64,000 nt of DNA from Streptomyces canus 299MFChir4.1 (GTDB lineage Bacteria > Actinomycetota > Actinomycetes > Streptomycetales > Streptomycetaceae), in NCBI RefSeq assembly GCF_000383615.1, contig NZ_KB911582.1, positions 792,811 to 856,810 of the forward strand, read 5' to 3'. Both the position numbers and the translations under genes were made by a program. This document shows, in pieces, positions 25,976-35,335 of this stretch (its first letter is position 1; each line of letters starts with the position of its first letter). The notes below the pieces were generated by a model. The model saw only the letters and a program-made list of their open reading frames with translations, had not been told where the DNA came from and did not search any database.

Positions 25976-28225
25976 TCACCGGCCCGCGAGCCGGAAGTCC
26001 AGCGCCGTGCACCGCCGTCCCGCGGACACCGTGCGCACCGCCTGACCGATGGCCTTGCGCGAACCGACCAGGACGACGAGCTTCTTCGCCCGGGTGACCG
26101 CCGTGTACAGCAGGTTCCGCTGGAGCATCATCCAGGCGCTGGTGGTCACCGGGATCACCACGGCCGGATACTCGCTGCCCTGGGAACGGTGGATGGTCAC
26201 CGCGTACGCGTGGGCCAGTTCGTCCAGTTCATCGAACTCGTACGGCACCTCCTCGTCCTCGTCCGTCAGCACGGTCAGGCGCTGGTCGACGGGGTCGAGC
26301 GAGGTGACCACGCCCACGGTGCCGTTGAAGACTCCGTTGGCGCCCTTCTCGTAATTGTTGCGAATCTGGGTGACCTTGTCGCCGACCCGGAAGACCCGGC
26401 CGCCGAACCGCTTCTCGGCGAGGTCGGGGCGGCCCGGCGTGATGGCCTGCTGGAGCAGGCCGTTGAGGGTGCCGGCGCCCGCGGGGCCCCTGTGCTTGGG
26501 GGCGAGCACCTGGACGTCCCGGCGCGGGTCGAGGCCGAATTTGGCCGGAATCCGACGGGCCGCCACGTCCACGGTGAGCCGGCCGACCTCCTCGGTGTCG
26601 TCCTCGACGAAGAGGAAGAAGTCCTTCATGCCCTCGGTGACGGGGTGCCGCCCGGCGTTGATCCGGTGCGCGTTGGTGACGACACCGGACTGCTGGGCCT
26701 GGCGGAACACGCGCGTGAGGCGCACCGCGGGGACCGGGCCGCCCTCGGCGAGCAGATCCCTGAGGACCTCCCCCGCGCCGACGCTGGGCAGCTGGTCGAC
26801 GTCCCCGACGAACAGCAGGTGCGCGCCCGGAGGCACCGCCTTCACCAGCTTGTTGGCGAGCAGCAGGTCCAGCATGGAGGCCTCGTCGATAACCACCAGG
26901 TCTGCGTCGAGCGGGCGGTCCTTGTCGTAGGCCGCGTCGCCGCCGGGCTTCAGCTCCAGGAGCCGGTGGACGGTGGAGGCCTCGGCGCCGGTGAGCTCGG
27001 CGAGACGCTTGGCGGCGCGCCCGGTCGGGGCGGCCAGGACGATCTTGGCCTTCTTGGCGCGGGCGAGCTCCACGATCGAGCGCACGGTGAAGGACTTGCC
27101 GCAGCCGGGGCCGCCGGTGAGCACCGCGACCTTCTCGGTCAGCGCGAGCTTGACGGCGGCCTCCTGCTCGGGCGCGAGCTCGGTGCCGGTACGGGACTTC
27201 AGCCAGGCCAGCGCCTTGCCCCAGGCCACGTCACGGAAGTCCGGCATCCGGTCCTGGTCGGTGCGCAGCAGGCGCAACAGCTGGGCGGAGAGGGAGAGTT
27301 CGGCCCGATGGAAGGGGACCAGGTAGATGGCGGTGACCTCATGGCCGTCAGGGCCCGGGACCTTCTCGCGCACGACGCCTGGATCGCCCGAGTCCTCGTC
27401 GGGCAGGGCGAGTTCGGCGAGGCACTCGATGACCAGGCCGGTGTCGACCTGGAGGAGCTTGACCGCGTCGGCGATCAGCTGTTCCTCGGGGAGGTAGCAG
27501 TGGCCCTGGTCGGTGGACTGCGAAAGGGCGTACTGGAGGCCCGCCTTGACGCGCTCCGGGCTGTCATGCGGGATGCCGACGGACTGCGCGATCTTGTCGG
27601 CGGTGAGAAAGCCGATGCCCCAGACGTCGGAGGCGAGCCGGTAGGGCTGGTTCTTCACGACGGAGATCGAGGCGTCGCCGTACTTCTTGTAGATGCGCAC
27701 GGCGATGGAGGTGGACACCTCGACGGTCTGGAGGAAGAGCATGACCTCCTTGATCGCCTTCTGCTCCTCCCAGGCGTCGGCGATCTTCTTGGTGCGCTTG
27801 GGTCCGAGGCCGGGGACCTCGACGAGCCGCTTCGGCTCCTCCTCGATGATCTTCAGGGTGTCCACGCCGAAGTGCTGGGTGATGCGGTCGGCGAAGACCG
27901 GCCCGATGCCCTTGACGAGCCCCGATCCGAGATAGCGGCGGATGCCCTGGACGGTGGCGGGCAGGACGGTCGTGTAGTTCTCGACGGTGAACTGCTTGCC
28001 GTACTGCGGGTGGGAGCCCCACCGCCCCTCCATCCGCAGGGACTCCCCCACCTGGGCACCGAGCAGCGCGCCGACGACGGTGAGGAGGTCGCCGCCGCCT
28101 CTGCCGGTGTCGACGCGGGCGACCGTGTAGCCGTTGTCCTCGTTGGCGTACGTGATGCGCTCCAGTACGCCTTCGAGTACGGCCAGTCGTCGTTCACCCG
28201 TGGAGGCCCCCGCCTGATCGGTCAT
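25976..28225 (-). CDS. recD2: RecD2-type ATP-dependent DNA helicase
   Basis: A 749-residue SF1B helicase of the RecD2 type, which works without RecBC: it unwinds DNA 5'-3' in repair or replication-fork rescue. The N-terminal part has an OB-like region and helix-hairpin-helix motifs (VEVPGLGPKRTKKIADAW). Walker A GGPGCGKSFT has K377, Walker B is VVIDEASMLD, then FVGDVDQLPSVG (motif III), and the C-terminal motif VTIHRSQGSEYPAVVIP with LLYTAVTRAKKLVVLVG. The long N-terminal extension distinguishes it from RecD of the RecBCD complex. ATG 28225 starts MTDQAGAST. Its position beside citrate synthase matches S. coelicolor (recalled). Confidence 0.93.
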   Translation of the reverse strand: MTDQAGASTGERRLAVLEGVLERITYANEDNGYTVARVDTGRGGGDLLTVVGALLGAQVGESLRMEGRWGSHPQYGKQFTVENYTTVLPATVQGIRRYLGSGLVKGIGPVFADRITQHFGVDTLKIIEEEPKRLVEVPGLGPKRTKKIADAWEEQKAIKEVMLFLQTVEVSTSIAVRIYKKYGDASISVVKNQPYRLASDVWGIGFLTADKIAQSVGIPHDSPERVKAGLQYALSQSTDQGHCYLPEEQLIADAVKLLQVDTGLVIECLAELALPDEDSGDPGVVREKVPGPDGHEVTAIYLVPFHRAELSLSAQLLRLLRTDQDRMPDFRDVAWGKALAWLKSRTGTELAPEQEAAVKLALTEKVAVLTGGPGCGKSFTVRSIVELARAKKAKIVLAAPTGRAAKRLAELTGAEASTVHRLLELKPGGDAAYDKDRPLDADLVVIDEASMLDLLLANKLVKAVPPGAHLLFVGDVDQLPSVGAGEVLRDLLAEGGPVPAVRLTRVFRQAQQSGVVTNAHRINAGRHPVTEGMKDFFLFVEDDTEEVGRLTVDVAARRIPAKFGLDPRRDVQVLAPKHRGPAGAGTLNGLLQQAITPGRPDLAEKRFGGRVFRVGDKVTQIRNNYEKGANGVFNGTVGVVTSLDPVDQRLTVLTDEDEEVPYEFDELDELAHAYAVTIHRSQGSEYPAVVIPVTTSAWMMLQRNLLYTAVTRAKKLVVLVGSRKAIGQAVRTVSAGRRCTALDFRLAGR

Positions 28226-28286
28226 GATCCGACGCTACATGCGGGGTCTGACAGCCGGCAGTCGCGCTCGGCAATCCGCGCATCCC

Positions 28287-28863
28287 TCAGTGGTGCGGGG
28301 AGCGCATCACCGACTCCAACGGCGCCTGGCCGGGCCGGGCGGTGGGTGCCTGGAGGGCGCGGAAGCGGTCCCACCGCACCGGCGGCCGGGACAGGCCCCG
28401 GCGCTCCAGATACCGGTCCATTGCGCGCCGGGTGCGGCGCAGGACCCGTATCGCGTCGCTCGGCCGCCCGAGCCCATGGGCTCCAGCACCTTCTCGGGGG
28501 CCAGCAGCCAGCCGTCGTCCGTCCGGGTCGGCCGCCCCGGACCAGCGCGTTGCGCATGCTGTTGAGCCGCTCGTCGTGGCAGTGCACCAGCAGCGAGGCG
28601 GGGCCCGGGGGCACCGCGCAGTCGTCCGGCGGCGTCACCAGGAAGCCAACGGCCGTCGGCACCGGGCGGGTGCGGGCCGACACGGGGGCTCCGGAGGGGT
28701 CCCGGGCGGCCAGGACAGCGGTGTCGTACCGGGCGAGCCGGCCCGCTCCGAGCGGCGGCGGCGACGGGGCGGGCGCCTCGGGGGCGGGTGGTGGTGCGGC
28801 GGACCGCACGATCGCCTGGTCCGGGGTGACGGTGATGAGGAGCCGCAGGTAGTACCAGTCCAT
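28287..28863 (-). pseudogene. Frameshifted hypothetical gene
   Basis: Three frames on the minus strand join into one plausible protein of about 190 residues. It starts near ATG 28863 (MDWYYLRLLITVTP), continues ARYDTAVLAARDPSGAPVS and PPGPASLLVHCHDERLNSMR, shifts near 28525 to TDDGWLLAPEKVLEPMG, shifts again near 28465 to GRPSDAIRVLRRTRRAMDRY, and stops at 28287 after SVMRSPHH. GC3-type codon use holds throughout each piece, supporting a formerly intact gene. The ARYDTAVLAARDPSGAP and GPASLLVHCHDERL stretches resemble actinobacterial split-barrel, pyridoxamine-phosphate-oxidase-like proteins, a weak guess. Two indels mean loss of function or sequence errors. Confidence 0.5.
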
Positions 28864-28873
28864 CAACCGCCTC

Positions 28874-29393
28874 ATGGGCCGGGAGAGACAGGCGCGGCTG
28901 TACGGCTGCCGTGCCCAGCGCCGGGAGGCCGAGCTGGAACCGGCCGTCCGCGAGGTGTACGAGTCCGTCGGCACCCCGGTCGCGGTGGCGCACGCCCTCG
29001 TCCTGGCCCGGCTGGGACGCCTGGACGAGGCCGCTGCGGTGCCCTTTCCCGCACGGCCGGTGACCGACCATCTGTGCGGCATGGAGCTCGACCACCGCGC
29101 CGAACTCGCGGTGCTGCCGGACGACCGGGACACGGCGGGGTCGCTGATCGCATCGCCGCTGCCGTTGCGGGAGCAGTTCGCCGGCACGCCGGGCGGGGCC
29201 TGCGCCACCCGGCCCCTCGCGCACGCCCTCGCGGACCTGTACCGGTTCCTCGGGGAGCGAGCAGCGGCTCGCGGCCGGCGCCTACGCCCTGGCCGCGCGG
29301 GTCGCCCGGGTCTGGGGCTCGCCGCACCACGAAGCCACCGCGCGCCGGGCCCTCGCGGAGGTCGCGGAGGTCGCGGAACTCACCGGTAGCTGA
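28874..29393 (+). pseudogene. Fragment of a TPR/BTAD-like regulator gene
   Basis: The plus strand from ATG 28874 reads RQARLYGCRAQRREAELEPAV and VAHALVLARLGRLDEAA, helical repeats like the C-terminal part of large TPR-containing regulators. Near 29262 the frame changes by one base, and the following stretch LAAGAYALAARVARVWGSPH then HHEATARRALAEVAELTGS ends at 29393. The N-terminal DNA-binding and ATPase parts are missing; instead a divergent broken gene lies directly upstream. Family assignment is tentative. Confidence 0.45.
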
Positions 29394-29430
29394 ACGTCAC
29401 GATCCGGTCTCGGGTCTTGCCAACCTCCCG

Positions 29431-29478
29431 TGGAATCGATTCCAATCCTCGGTACAGGAAGCCGTGTAATCGATTCCA
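29431..29478. promoter_or_regulatory. Paired LacI-type operators before rbsR
   Basis: TGGAATCGATTCCA (29431-29444) is a perfect palindrome and TGTAATCGATTCCA (29465-29478) a near copy. Their centres are 34 bp apart, about three helical turns, so a dimer pair could bind the same DNA face. They lie 18 bp or more upstream of the LacI-family gene at 29497, giving autoregulation of the whole rbs operon. Confidence 0.8.
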
Positions 29479-29496
29479 CAAGGAGGTGGAGCGGCG

Positions 29497-30516
29497 ATGG
29501 CGAGCATCAAGGACGTCGCTGCCGAGGCGGGGGTATCCGTCGCCACGGTGTCGCGTGTCCTCAACGACCATCCGTCGGTCAGCGCGGACGCACGCACCCG
29601 CGTGCTGGCCGCCGTCGAGACCCTGGGCTACCGCCCGAACGCCGTCGCCCGCTCCCTGCGCACCGACCAGACCCACACCCTCGGCCTGGTCATCAGCGAC
29701 GTGCTGAACCCCTACTTCGGCGAGCTGGCCCGCTCCGTCGAGGAGGAGGCCCGCGCGCTGGGCTACAGCGTGATCATCGGGAACGCCGACGAACGCCCCG
29801 ATCTGCAGGATCACCACGTACGGAACCTGCTGGACCGGCGGATCGACGGCCTCCTGGTCTCCCCCACCGACGGCGGTTCCCCGCTGATGCTGGACGCCGT
29901 GCGCGCGGGGACGCCGATGGTGTTCGTGGACCGGTGGATCCCGGGCGTGGCCGTGCCGGTGGTCAGGGCCGACGGGCGGGCCGCCGTGCGCGATCTCGTC
30001 GCGCATCTGCACGGGCTCGGGCACCGCAGACTCGCCATCATCGCCGGGCCCGCCGCCACCACGACGGGCCAGGAGCGCGTGGCGGCCTTCCGCGAGGCCC
30101 TCCAGGCGTACGGCCTGGAGCTGCCCGAGGCCTACATAGGGCAGGGCGACTTCCAGGCCGAGAGCGGGCGGCGGGTCACCGAGGGCTTCCTCGACCTGCC
30201 GGAGCCGCCCGAGGTCGTCTTCGCGGCCGACAACCTGATGGCACTCGGCGCGCTGGACGCCGTACGCGCGCGTGGGCTGCGCGTGCCGGAGGACCTCGCC
30301 CTGGCCGCGTTCGACGACATCCCGTGGTTCGTGCACACCGATCCGCCGATCACCGCGATCGCCCAGCCCACGGGCGACCTGGGACGGGCCGCCGTGCGCG
30401 CGCTCGTCGACCGCATCGAGGGGCGGCCGCCGGAGTCGGTCACCCTGCCCGCCCGACTGGTCGTCCGCCGCTCGTGCGGTGAGAACCCCAACCCTGTGCA
30501 AAGGAGCACGTCGTGA
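29497..30516 (+). CDS. rbsR: LacI-family ribose operon repressor
   Basis: A 339-residue LacI-family regulator: N-terminal HTH MASIKDVAAEAGVSVATVSR with hinge helix NAVARSLRT, then a periplasmic-binding-like sensor domain (HTLGLVISDVLNPYFGELAR; VFAADNLMALGALDAVR; AAFDDIPWF). First gene of the rbs operon; ATG 29497 follows AAGGAGG. Its stop overlaps the GTG of rbsA (GTGA). Two operators with the CGATTCCA half-site lie just upstream, so it should repress its own operon until ribose or a related sugar binds. Confidence 0.9.
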   Translation: MASIKDVAAEAGVSVATVSRVLNDHPSVSADARTRVLAAVETLGYRPNAVARSLRTDQTHTLGLVISDVLNPYFGELARSVEEEARALGYSVIIGNADERPDLQDHHVRNLLDRRIDGLLVSPTDGGSPLMLDAVRAGTPMVFVDRWIPGVAVPVVRADGRAAVRDLVAHLHGLGHRRLAIIAGPAATTTGQERVAAFREALQAYGLELPEAYIGQGDFQAESGRRVTEGFLDLPEPPEVVFAADNLMALGALDAVRARGLRVPEDLALAAFDDIPWFVHTDPPITAIAQPTGDLGRAAVRALVDRIEGRPPESVTLPARLVVRRSCGENPNPVQRSTS

Positions 30517-32039
30517 GCAACGAGGACGAGTTGCTGCGCATCGAGGGCATACGGAAGTCCTTCCCCGGAGTGGTCGCGCTCGACGGCGTCGACTTCGACC
30601 TGCGCCGGGGCGAGGTGCATGTACTGCTCGGCGAGAACGGCGCCGGCAAGAGCACGCTGATCAAGATGCTGTCGGGCTCCTACCACCCCGACGAGGGCCG
30701 CGTCCTGGTGGACGGCGAGGAGGTGCGCATCCGCGGGGCGCAGGACGCCGAGCGGCTGGGCATCGCCACGATCTACCAGGAGTTCAACCTCGTCCCCGAC
30801 CTGACGGTCGCCGAGAACATCTTCCTGGGCCGGCAGCCGCGCCGCCTCGGGATGATCGACCGGAAGCGGATGGAGGCCGACGCCGAGGTGCTGCTCAAGC
30901 GCGTCGGTGTCAACGTCTCGCCCCGCGCGCGGGTCCGCGAACTCGGTATCGCCCGGCTCCAGATGGTCGAGATCGCCAAGGCGCTCTCGCTGAACGCGCG
31001 CGTACTGATCATGGACGAGCCGACCGCGGTGCTCACCTCCGGGGAGGTCGACAAGCTCTTCGCGATCGTGCGCACCCTGCGCGAGGACGGCGTCGGCATC
31101 GTCTTCATCACGCACCACCTGGAGGAGATCGCCGCGCTGGGCGACCGGGTCACGGTCATCCGGGACGGGAAGTCGGTCGGGCAGGTGCCCGCCACCACGC
31201 CCGAGGACGAGCTCGTACGCCTGATGGTGGGGCGGTCGATCGAGCAGCAGTACCCCCGCGAGCGCGGCGACACCGGGGCGGCCCTGCTCAAGGTCGAGGG
31301 CCTCACCCGGGACGGCGTCTTCCACGACATCGGCTTCGAGGTGCACGCCGGTGAGGTGGTCGGCATCGCCGGGCTGGTCGGAGCCGGTCGTACCGAGGTC
31401 GTGCGGGCCGTGTTCGGCGCGGACCCGTACGACAAGGGAAGCGTGAAGGTCGCCGGGACCGCCCTCAGGGGCCATGACGTGGGCGCGGCCATGTCGGCCG
31501 GGATCGGCCTCATCCCCGAGGACCGCAAGGGCCAGGGGCTGGTGCTCGACCAGACCGTCGAGGAGAACCTGGGTCTGGTGACCATGCGGGCCCGCGCGCG
31601 GGCGGGGCTCGTCGACCTCAAGGGGCAGCGGGAGGCCGCCGCCCGGATCGCCGAGCAGCTCGGGGTGCGGATGGCGGGCCTGCACCAGCACGTGCGGACG
31701 CTGTCCGGCGGCAACCAGCAGAAGGTCGTCATCGGCAAGTGGCTGCTGGCCGACACCAAGGTGCTGATCCTCGACGAGCCCACGCGCGGGATCGACGTCG
31801 GCGCCAAGGTCGAGATCTACCAGCTCATCAACGAACTCACCGCGGCCGGTGCCGCCGTCCTGATGATCTCCAGCGATCTGCCCGAGGTGCTCGGCATGAG
31901 CGACCGGGTGCTGGTGATGGCCCAGGGCCGGATCGCCGGCGAACTCGATGCCGACGAGGCCACACAGGACTCCGTGATGGCACTCGCCGTCAGTACGAAC
32001 ACCGTCAAGACCGAGAAGGAGGCCCGTGGTGGCCACTGA
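30513..32039 (+). CDS. rbsA: Ribose ABC transporter ATPase
   Basis: A 508-residue double ABC ATPase of the CUT2 (ribose/xylose) class. The first half has Walker [10 protein letters not shown] at 40-48, Walker [12 protein letters not shown] and H-loop FITHHLEEI. The second half has a degenerate Walker A ([10 protein letters not shown]), as in RbsA, but keeps [15 protein letters not shown] and [16 protein letters not shown] 30513 overlaps the rbsR stop, with AAAGGAG ahead. It powers sugar import through the fused permease encoded next; their genes overlap by 11 bp. Confidence 0.93.
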   Translation: MSNEDELLRIEGIRKSFPGVVALDGVDFDLRRGEVHVLLGENGAGKSTLIKMLSGSYHPDEGRVLVDGEEVRIRGAQDAERLGIATIYQEFNLVPDLTVAENIFLGRQPRRLGMIDRKRMEADAEVLLKRVGVNVSPRARVRELGIARLQMVEIAKALSLNARVLIMDEPTAVLTSGEVDKLFAIVRTLREDGVGIVFITHHLEEIAALGDRVTVIRDGKSVGQVPATTPEDELVRLMVGRSIEQQYPRERGDTGAALLKVEGLTRDGVFHDIGFEVHAGEVVGIAGLVGAGRTEVVRAVFGADPYDKGSVKVAGTALRGHDVGAAMSAGIGLIPEDRKGQGLVLDQTVEENLGLVTMRARARAGLVDLKGQREAAARIAEQLGVRMAGLHQHVRTLSGGNQQKVVIGKWLLADTKVLILDEPTRGIDVGAKVEIYQLINELTAAGAAVLMISSDLPEVLGMSDRVLVMAQGRIAGELDADEATQDSVMALAVSTNTVKTEKEARGGH

Positions 32040-33966
32040 CACGCTCAGGAGCGGGGCGAGCGCGGGTGGCCTGCGCCGTCTCCTGCTCGACAACGGCGCG
32101 CTGACCGCGCTGATCGTCCTCGTCATCGCCATGTCGGCGCTGTCCGGCGACTTCCTGACCACCGACAACCTGCTCAACGTCGGCGTCCAGGCGGCCGTGA
32201 CCGCCATCCTCGCCTTCGGTGTGACCTTCGTGATCGTCTCGGCGGGCATCGACCTGTCGGTGGGTTCGGTCGCGGCCCTGTCGGCCACCGTGCTCGCCTG
32301 GAGCGCGACGCAGCACGGGGTGCCGGTCTTCATAGCCGTCGTCCTCGCCGTCGTCACCGGCATCGCGGCCGGTCTCGTCAACGGCTTCCTGATCGCGTAC
32401 GGCAAACTGCCCCCGTTCATCGCCACCTTGGCGATGCTCTCGGTGGCCCGCGGTCTGTCGCTGGTGATCTCCGAGGGCTCTCCGATCGCCTTCCCCGACT
32501 CCGTCTCGCACCTCGGTGACACGCTCGGCGGCTGGCTGCCGGTGCCCGTCCTCGTGATGGTCGTCATGGGGCTCCTCGCGGCCTTCGTGCTGGGACGGAC
32601 GTACATCGGCCGCTCCATGTACGCGATCGGCGGCAACGAGGAGGCGGCCCGCCTCTCCGGTCTCCGCGTGAAGAAGCAGAAGCTCGCCATCTACGCCTTC
32701 TCCGGCGTGTTCGCGGCCGTCGCGGGTGTCGTGCTCGCCGCCCGGCTGTCCTCGGCGCAGCCGCAGGCCGCCGACGGCTACGAGCTGGACGCGATCGCCG
32801 CCGTCGTCATCGGCGGCGCCTCGCTCGCGGGCGGCACCGGAAAGGCGTCCGGGACGCTGATCGGCGCGCTGATCCTGGCGGTACTGCGCAACGGCCTCAA
32901 CCTGCTCAACGTGTCCGCGTTCTGGCAGCAGGTCGTCATCGGTGTCGTCATCGCGCTGGCGGTGCTCCTGGACACCCTGCGCCGCAAGGCCGGGGCGACC
33001 CCGGTGGCCGGTGCCCCGCAGGGCGGCAAGGGGCGCCAGGCGACGACGTACGGTCTCGCGGCCGTGGTCACCGTGGCGATCGTCGGCGCGACCTCCTTCC
33101 TGCACAACGACTCGTCCTCGACGGCGAACCCGAAGGTGGGCCTGTCGCTGTCGACCCTCAACAACCCCTTCTTCGTGCAGATCAGGGCGGGCGCCCAGGC
33201 CGAGGCGAAGAAGCTGGGCGTGGACCTGACCGTCACGGACGCCCAGAACGACGCCTCCCAGCAGGCCAACCAGCTCCAGAACTTCACCAGTTCGAGCCTC
33301 GGCGCGATCATCGTCAACCCGGTGGACTCGGACGCGGCGAGCAACTCGGTGAAGGCCGCCGACACGGCGAAGATCCCGGTGATCGCAGTGGACCGGGGCG
33401 TCAACAAGGCGTCGGTGGACGCCCTGGTGGCCTCCGACAACGTGGCCGGGGGCGAGCTGGCCGCCAAGACCATCGGCGAGAGGCTCGGCGGCAAGGGCAA
33501 GATCGTGATCCTCCAGGGCCAGGCGGGCACGTCCGCGGCCCGTGAGCGCGCCGAGGGTTTCGCCAACGGACTCAAGGCGTACCCGGGCATCCAGGTCGTC
33601 GCGCAGCAGCCCGCCGACTTCGACCGCACCAAGGGCCTCGACGTGATGTCGAACCTGCTCCAGGCCCACCCGGACGTCCAGGGTGTCATCGCCGCCAACG
33701 ACGAGATGGCGCTCGGCGCGATCAAGGCGCTGGGCTCCAAGGCCGGCGCGTCGGTCTCGGTGGTCGGCTTCGACGGCACTCCGGACGGCCTGAACGCGGT
33801 GAAGAACGGCACGCTCTTCGCATCCGTGGCACAACAGCCCTCCCAACTCGGCAAAATCGCGGTGGACAACGCGCTCAAGGCCCTTCAGGGCAAGAAGGTC
33901 GAGGAGACGATCAAGGTGCCGGTGAAGGTGGTCACGAAGGAGAACGTGGCCGGTTTCACGGGCTGA
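32029..33966 (+). CDS. Fused ribose permease and substrate-binding protein
   Basis: A 645-residue fusion. Residues about 20-320 are an RbsC-type permease (about eight to ten helices; [20 protein letters not shown] and [20 protein letters not shown] are the conserved loops). A further hydrophobic segment at about 340-358 ([15 protein letters not shown]) crosses the membrane, and residues about 368-645 form an RbsB-type periplasmic-binding domain ([48 protein letters not shown]). So the binding protein is tethered to its own permease and has no lipobox. GTG 32029 is 6 nt from AGGAGG; GTG 32026 is only 3 nt away. I recall the S. coelicolor counterpart SCO2747 being described as bifunctional. Confidence 0.92.
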   Translation: MATDTLRSGASAGGLRRLLLDNGALTALIVLVIAMSALSGDFLTTDNLLNVGVQAAVTAILAFGVTFVIVSAGIDLSVGSVAALSATVLAWSATQHGVPVFIAVVLAVVTGIAAGLVNGFLIAYGKLPPFIATLAMLSVARGLSLVISEGSPIAFPDSVSHLGDTLGGWLPVPVLVMVVMGLLAAFVLGRTYIGRSMYAIGGNEEAARLSGLRVKKQKLAIYAFSGVFAAVAGVVLAARLSSAQPQAADGYELDAIAAVVIGGASLAGGTGKASGTLIGALILAVLRNGLNLLNVSAFWQQVVIGVVIALAVLLDTLRRKAGATPVAGAPQGGKGRQATTYGLAAVVTVAIVGATSFLHNDSSSTANPKVGLSLSTLNNPFFVQIRAGAQAEAKKLGVDLTVTDAQNDASQQANQLQNFTSSSLGAIIVNPVDSDAASNSVKAADTAKIPVIAVDRGVNKASVDALVASDNVAGGELAAKTIGERLGGKGKIVILQGQAGTSAARERAEGFANGLKAYPGIQVVAQQPADFDRTKGLDVMSNLLQAHPDVQGVIAANDEMALGAIKALGSKAGASVSVVGFDGTPDGLNAVKNGTLFASVAQQPSQLGKIAVDNALKALQGKKVEETIKVPVKVVTKENVAGFTG

Positions 33967-34032
33967 CGACGGCGTAAGGGCGGGCGGTAGATTCGACCGC
34001 CCGCCCCGCGTCACTGACTAGGGGAGTCATTC

Positions 34033-34938
34033 ATGTACGACTACGACCTTCTGGTCGTAGGGTCGGCCAACGCCGACCTGGTGATCGGCGTGGAACGACG
34101 GCCGGGGGCCGGCGAGACCGTGCTCGGCTCGGACCTGGCCGTGCACCCGGGGGGCAAGGGCGCCAACCAGGCGGTCGCGGCGGCCCGGTTGGGCGCGCGT
34201 ACGGCGTTGCTGGCCCGCGTGGGCGACGACGGACACGGCCGGCTGCTGCTCGACTCGCAGCGGGCGGCCGGGGTCGACACGGTGGGAGTGCTGGTGGGCG
34301 GGGCGCCCACGGGGGTCGCGCTGATCACCGTCGACCCGTCGGGGGACAACAGCATCGTGGTCTCGCCGGGCGCCAACGGGCGTCTGACGCCGGGGGACGT
34401 GCGGGCCGCGGTCAGCCTCTTCCACGCCTCCCGGGTGGTGTCGACCCAGCTGGAGATCCCGCTGGAGACGGTCGTGGAGGTCGTACGGAACCTGTCGCCG
34501 GACAGCCGGTTCGTGCTGAACCCGTCGCCGCCGCGGCCGCTGCCCACCGAGATCCTGGCCGCCTGTGATCCGCTGATCGTCAACGAGCACGAGGCGAAGG
34601 TGATCCTCGGGGACGCGTGCGTGAGCGACGAGCCGGAGGACTGGGCGCGGCTGCTGCTCGCGAAGGGGCCGCGGTCGGTGGTCGTGACGCTGGGTGCGGA
34701 GGGGTCTCTCGTGGCGTCCTCGTCCGCGGGCGTGACACGGGTGGCGGCGGTGAAGGTGGACGCAGTGGACACGACAGGCGCGGGGGACGCCTTCACGGCG
34801 GCGCTGGCGTTCCGGCTGGGGTCCGGTGCCGGACTGGCGGAGGCGGCCGCGTACGCGTCCCGGGTCGGGGCGGTCGCGGTGACCCGGAAGGGTGCGCAGG
34901 ACTCCTTCCCCACCGCGGAGGAGGTCGGGACGCCGTGA
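34033..34938 (+). CDS. rbsK: Ribokinase
   Basis: A 301-residue PfkB-family ribokinase, converting ribose to ribose 5-phosphate. N-terminal signature GGKGANQAVAAARLGA, C-terminal signature DTTGAGDAFTAALAF with catalytic base D252, and the ribokinase strand VVVTLGAEGSLVA. ATG 34033 follows GGGGAG; 66 bp separate it from the permease fusion. The rbsD start overlaps its stop (GTGA). Confidence 0.93.
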   Translation: MYDYDLLVVGSANADLVIGVERRPGAGETVLGSDLAVHPGGKGANQAVAAARLGARTALLARVGDDGHGRLLLDSQRAAGVDTVGVLVGGAPTGVALITVDPSGDNSIVVSPGANGRLTPGDVRAAVSLFHASRVVSTQLEIPLETVVEVVRNLSPDSRFVLNPSPPRPLPTEILAACDPLIVNEHEAKVILGDACVSDEPEDWARLLLAKGPRSVVVTLGAEGSLVASSSAGVTRVAAVKVDAVDTTGAGDAFTAALAFRLGSGAGLAEAAAYASRVGAVAVTRKGAQDSFPTAEEVGTP

Positions 34939-35324
34939 AGAAGGCCGGAATACTCAACCGTCAGCTCTCCGGCGCGCTGGCCGAGCTGGGGCACGGGGAC
35001 GGGGTGCTGGTGTGCGACGCCGGCATGCCGATCCCCGACGGGCCGCGCGTGGTGGACCTGGCCTTCCGGGCCGGGGTGCCGTCCTTCGCGGAGGTCCTGG
35101 ACGGGCTGCTCGCCGAGCTGGTCGTGGAGGGGGGCACGGCGGCCGCGGAGGTGCGGGACGCCAACCCGGCGGCCGCGGAGCTGCTGGACGCCCGCCTCCC
35201 CGCACTGCGCCTGGTCTCCCACGAGGAGCTCAAGGTGCTCTCGGCGGGCGCGCGGCTGGTCGTGCGCACGGGCGAGGCACGGCCGTACGCGAATGTGCTG
35301 CTCAGGTGCGGGGTGTTCTTCTGA
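34935..35324 (+). CDS. rbsD: D-ribose pyranase
   Basis: A 129-residue RbsD/FucU-family mutarotase converting beta-pyranose ribose to the furanose form that RbsK phosphorylates. It has MKKAGILNRQLSGALAELGH with catalytic H20, CDAGMPIPDGPRVVDLAF, and the C-terminal RTGEARPYANVLLRCGVFF. GTG 34935 overlaps the rbsK stop. Last gene of the rbs operon; it converges on a leftward gene only 11 bp away and no clear terminator hairpin is visible between them. Confidence 0.95.
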   Translation: MKKAGILNRQLSGALAELGHGDGVLVCDAGMPIPDGPRVVDLAFRAGVPSFAEVLDGLLAELVVEGGTAAAEVRDANPAAAELLDARLPALRLVSHEELKVLSAGARLVVRTGEARPYANVLLRCGVFF

Positions 35325-35335
35325 CGTCGGCCGGC

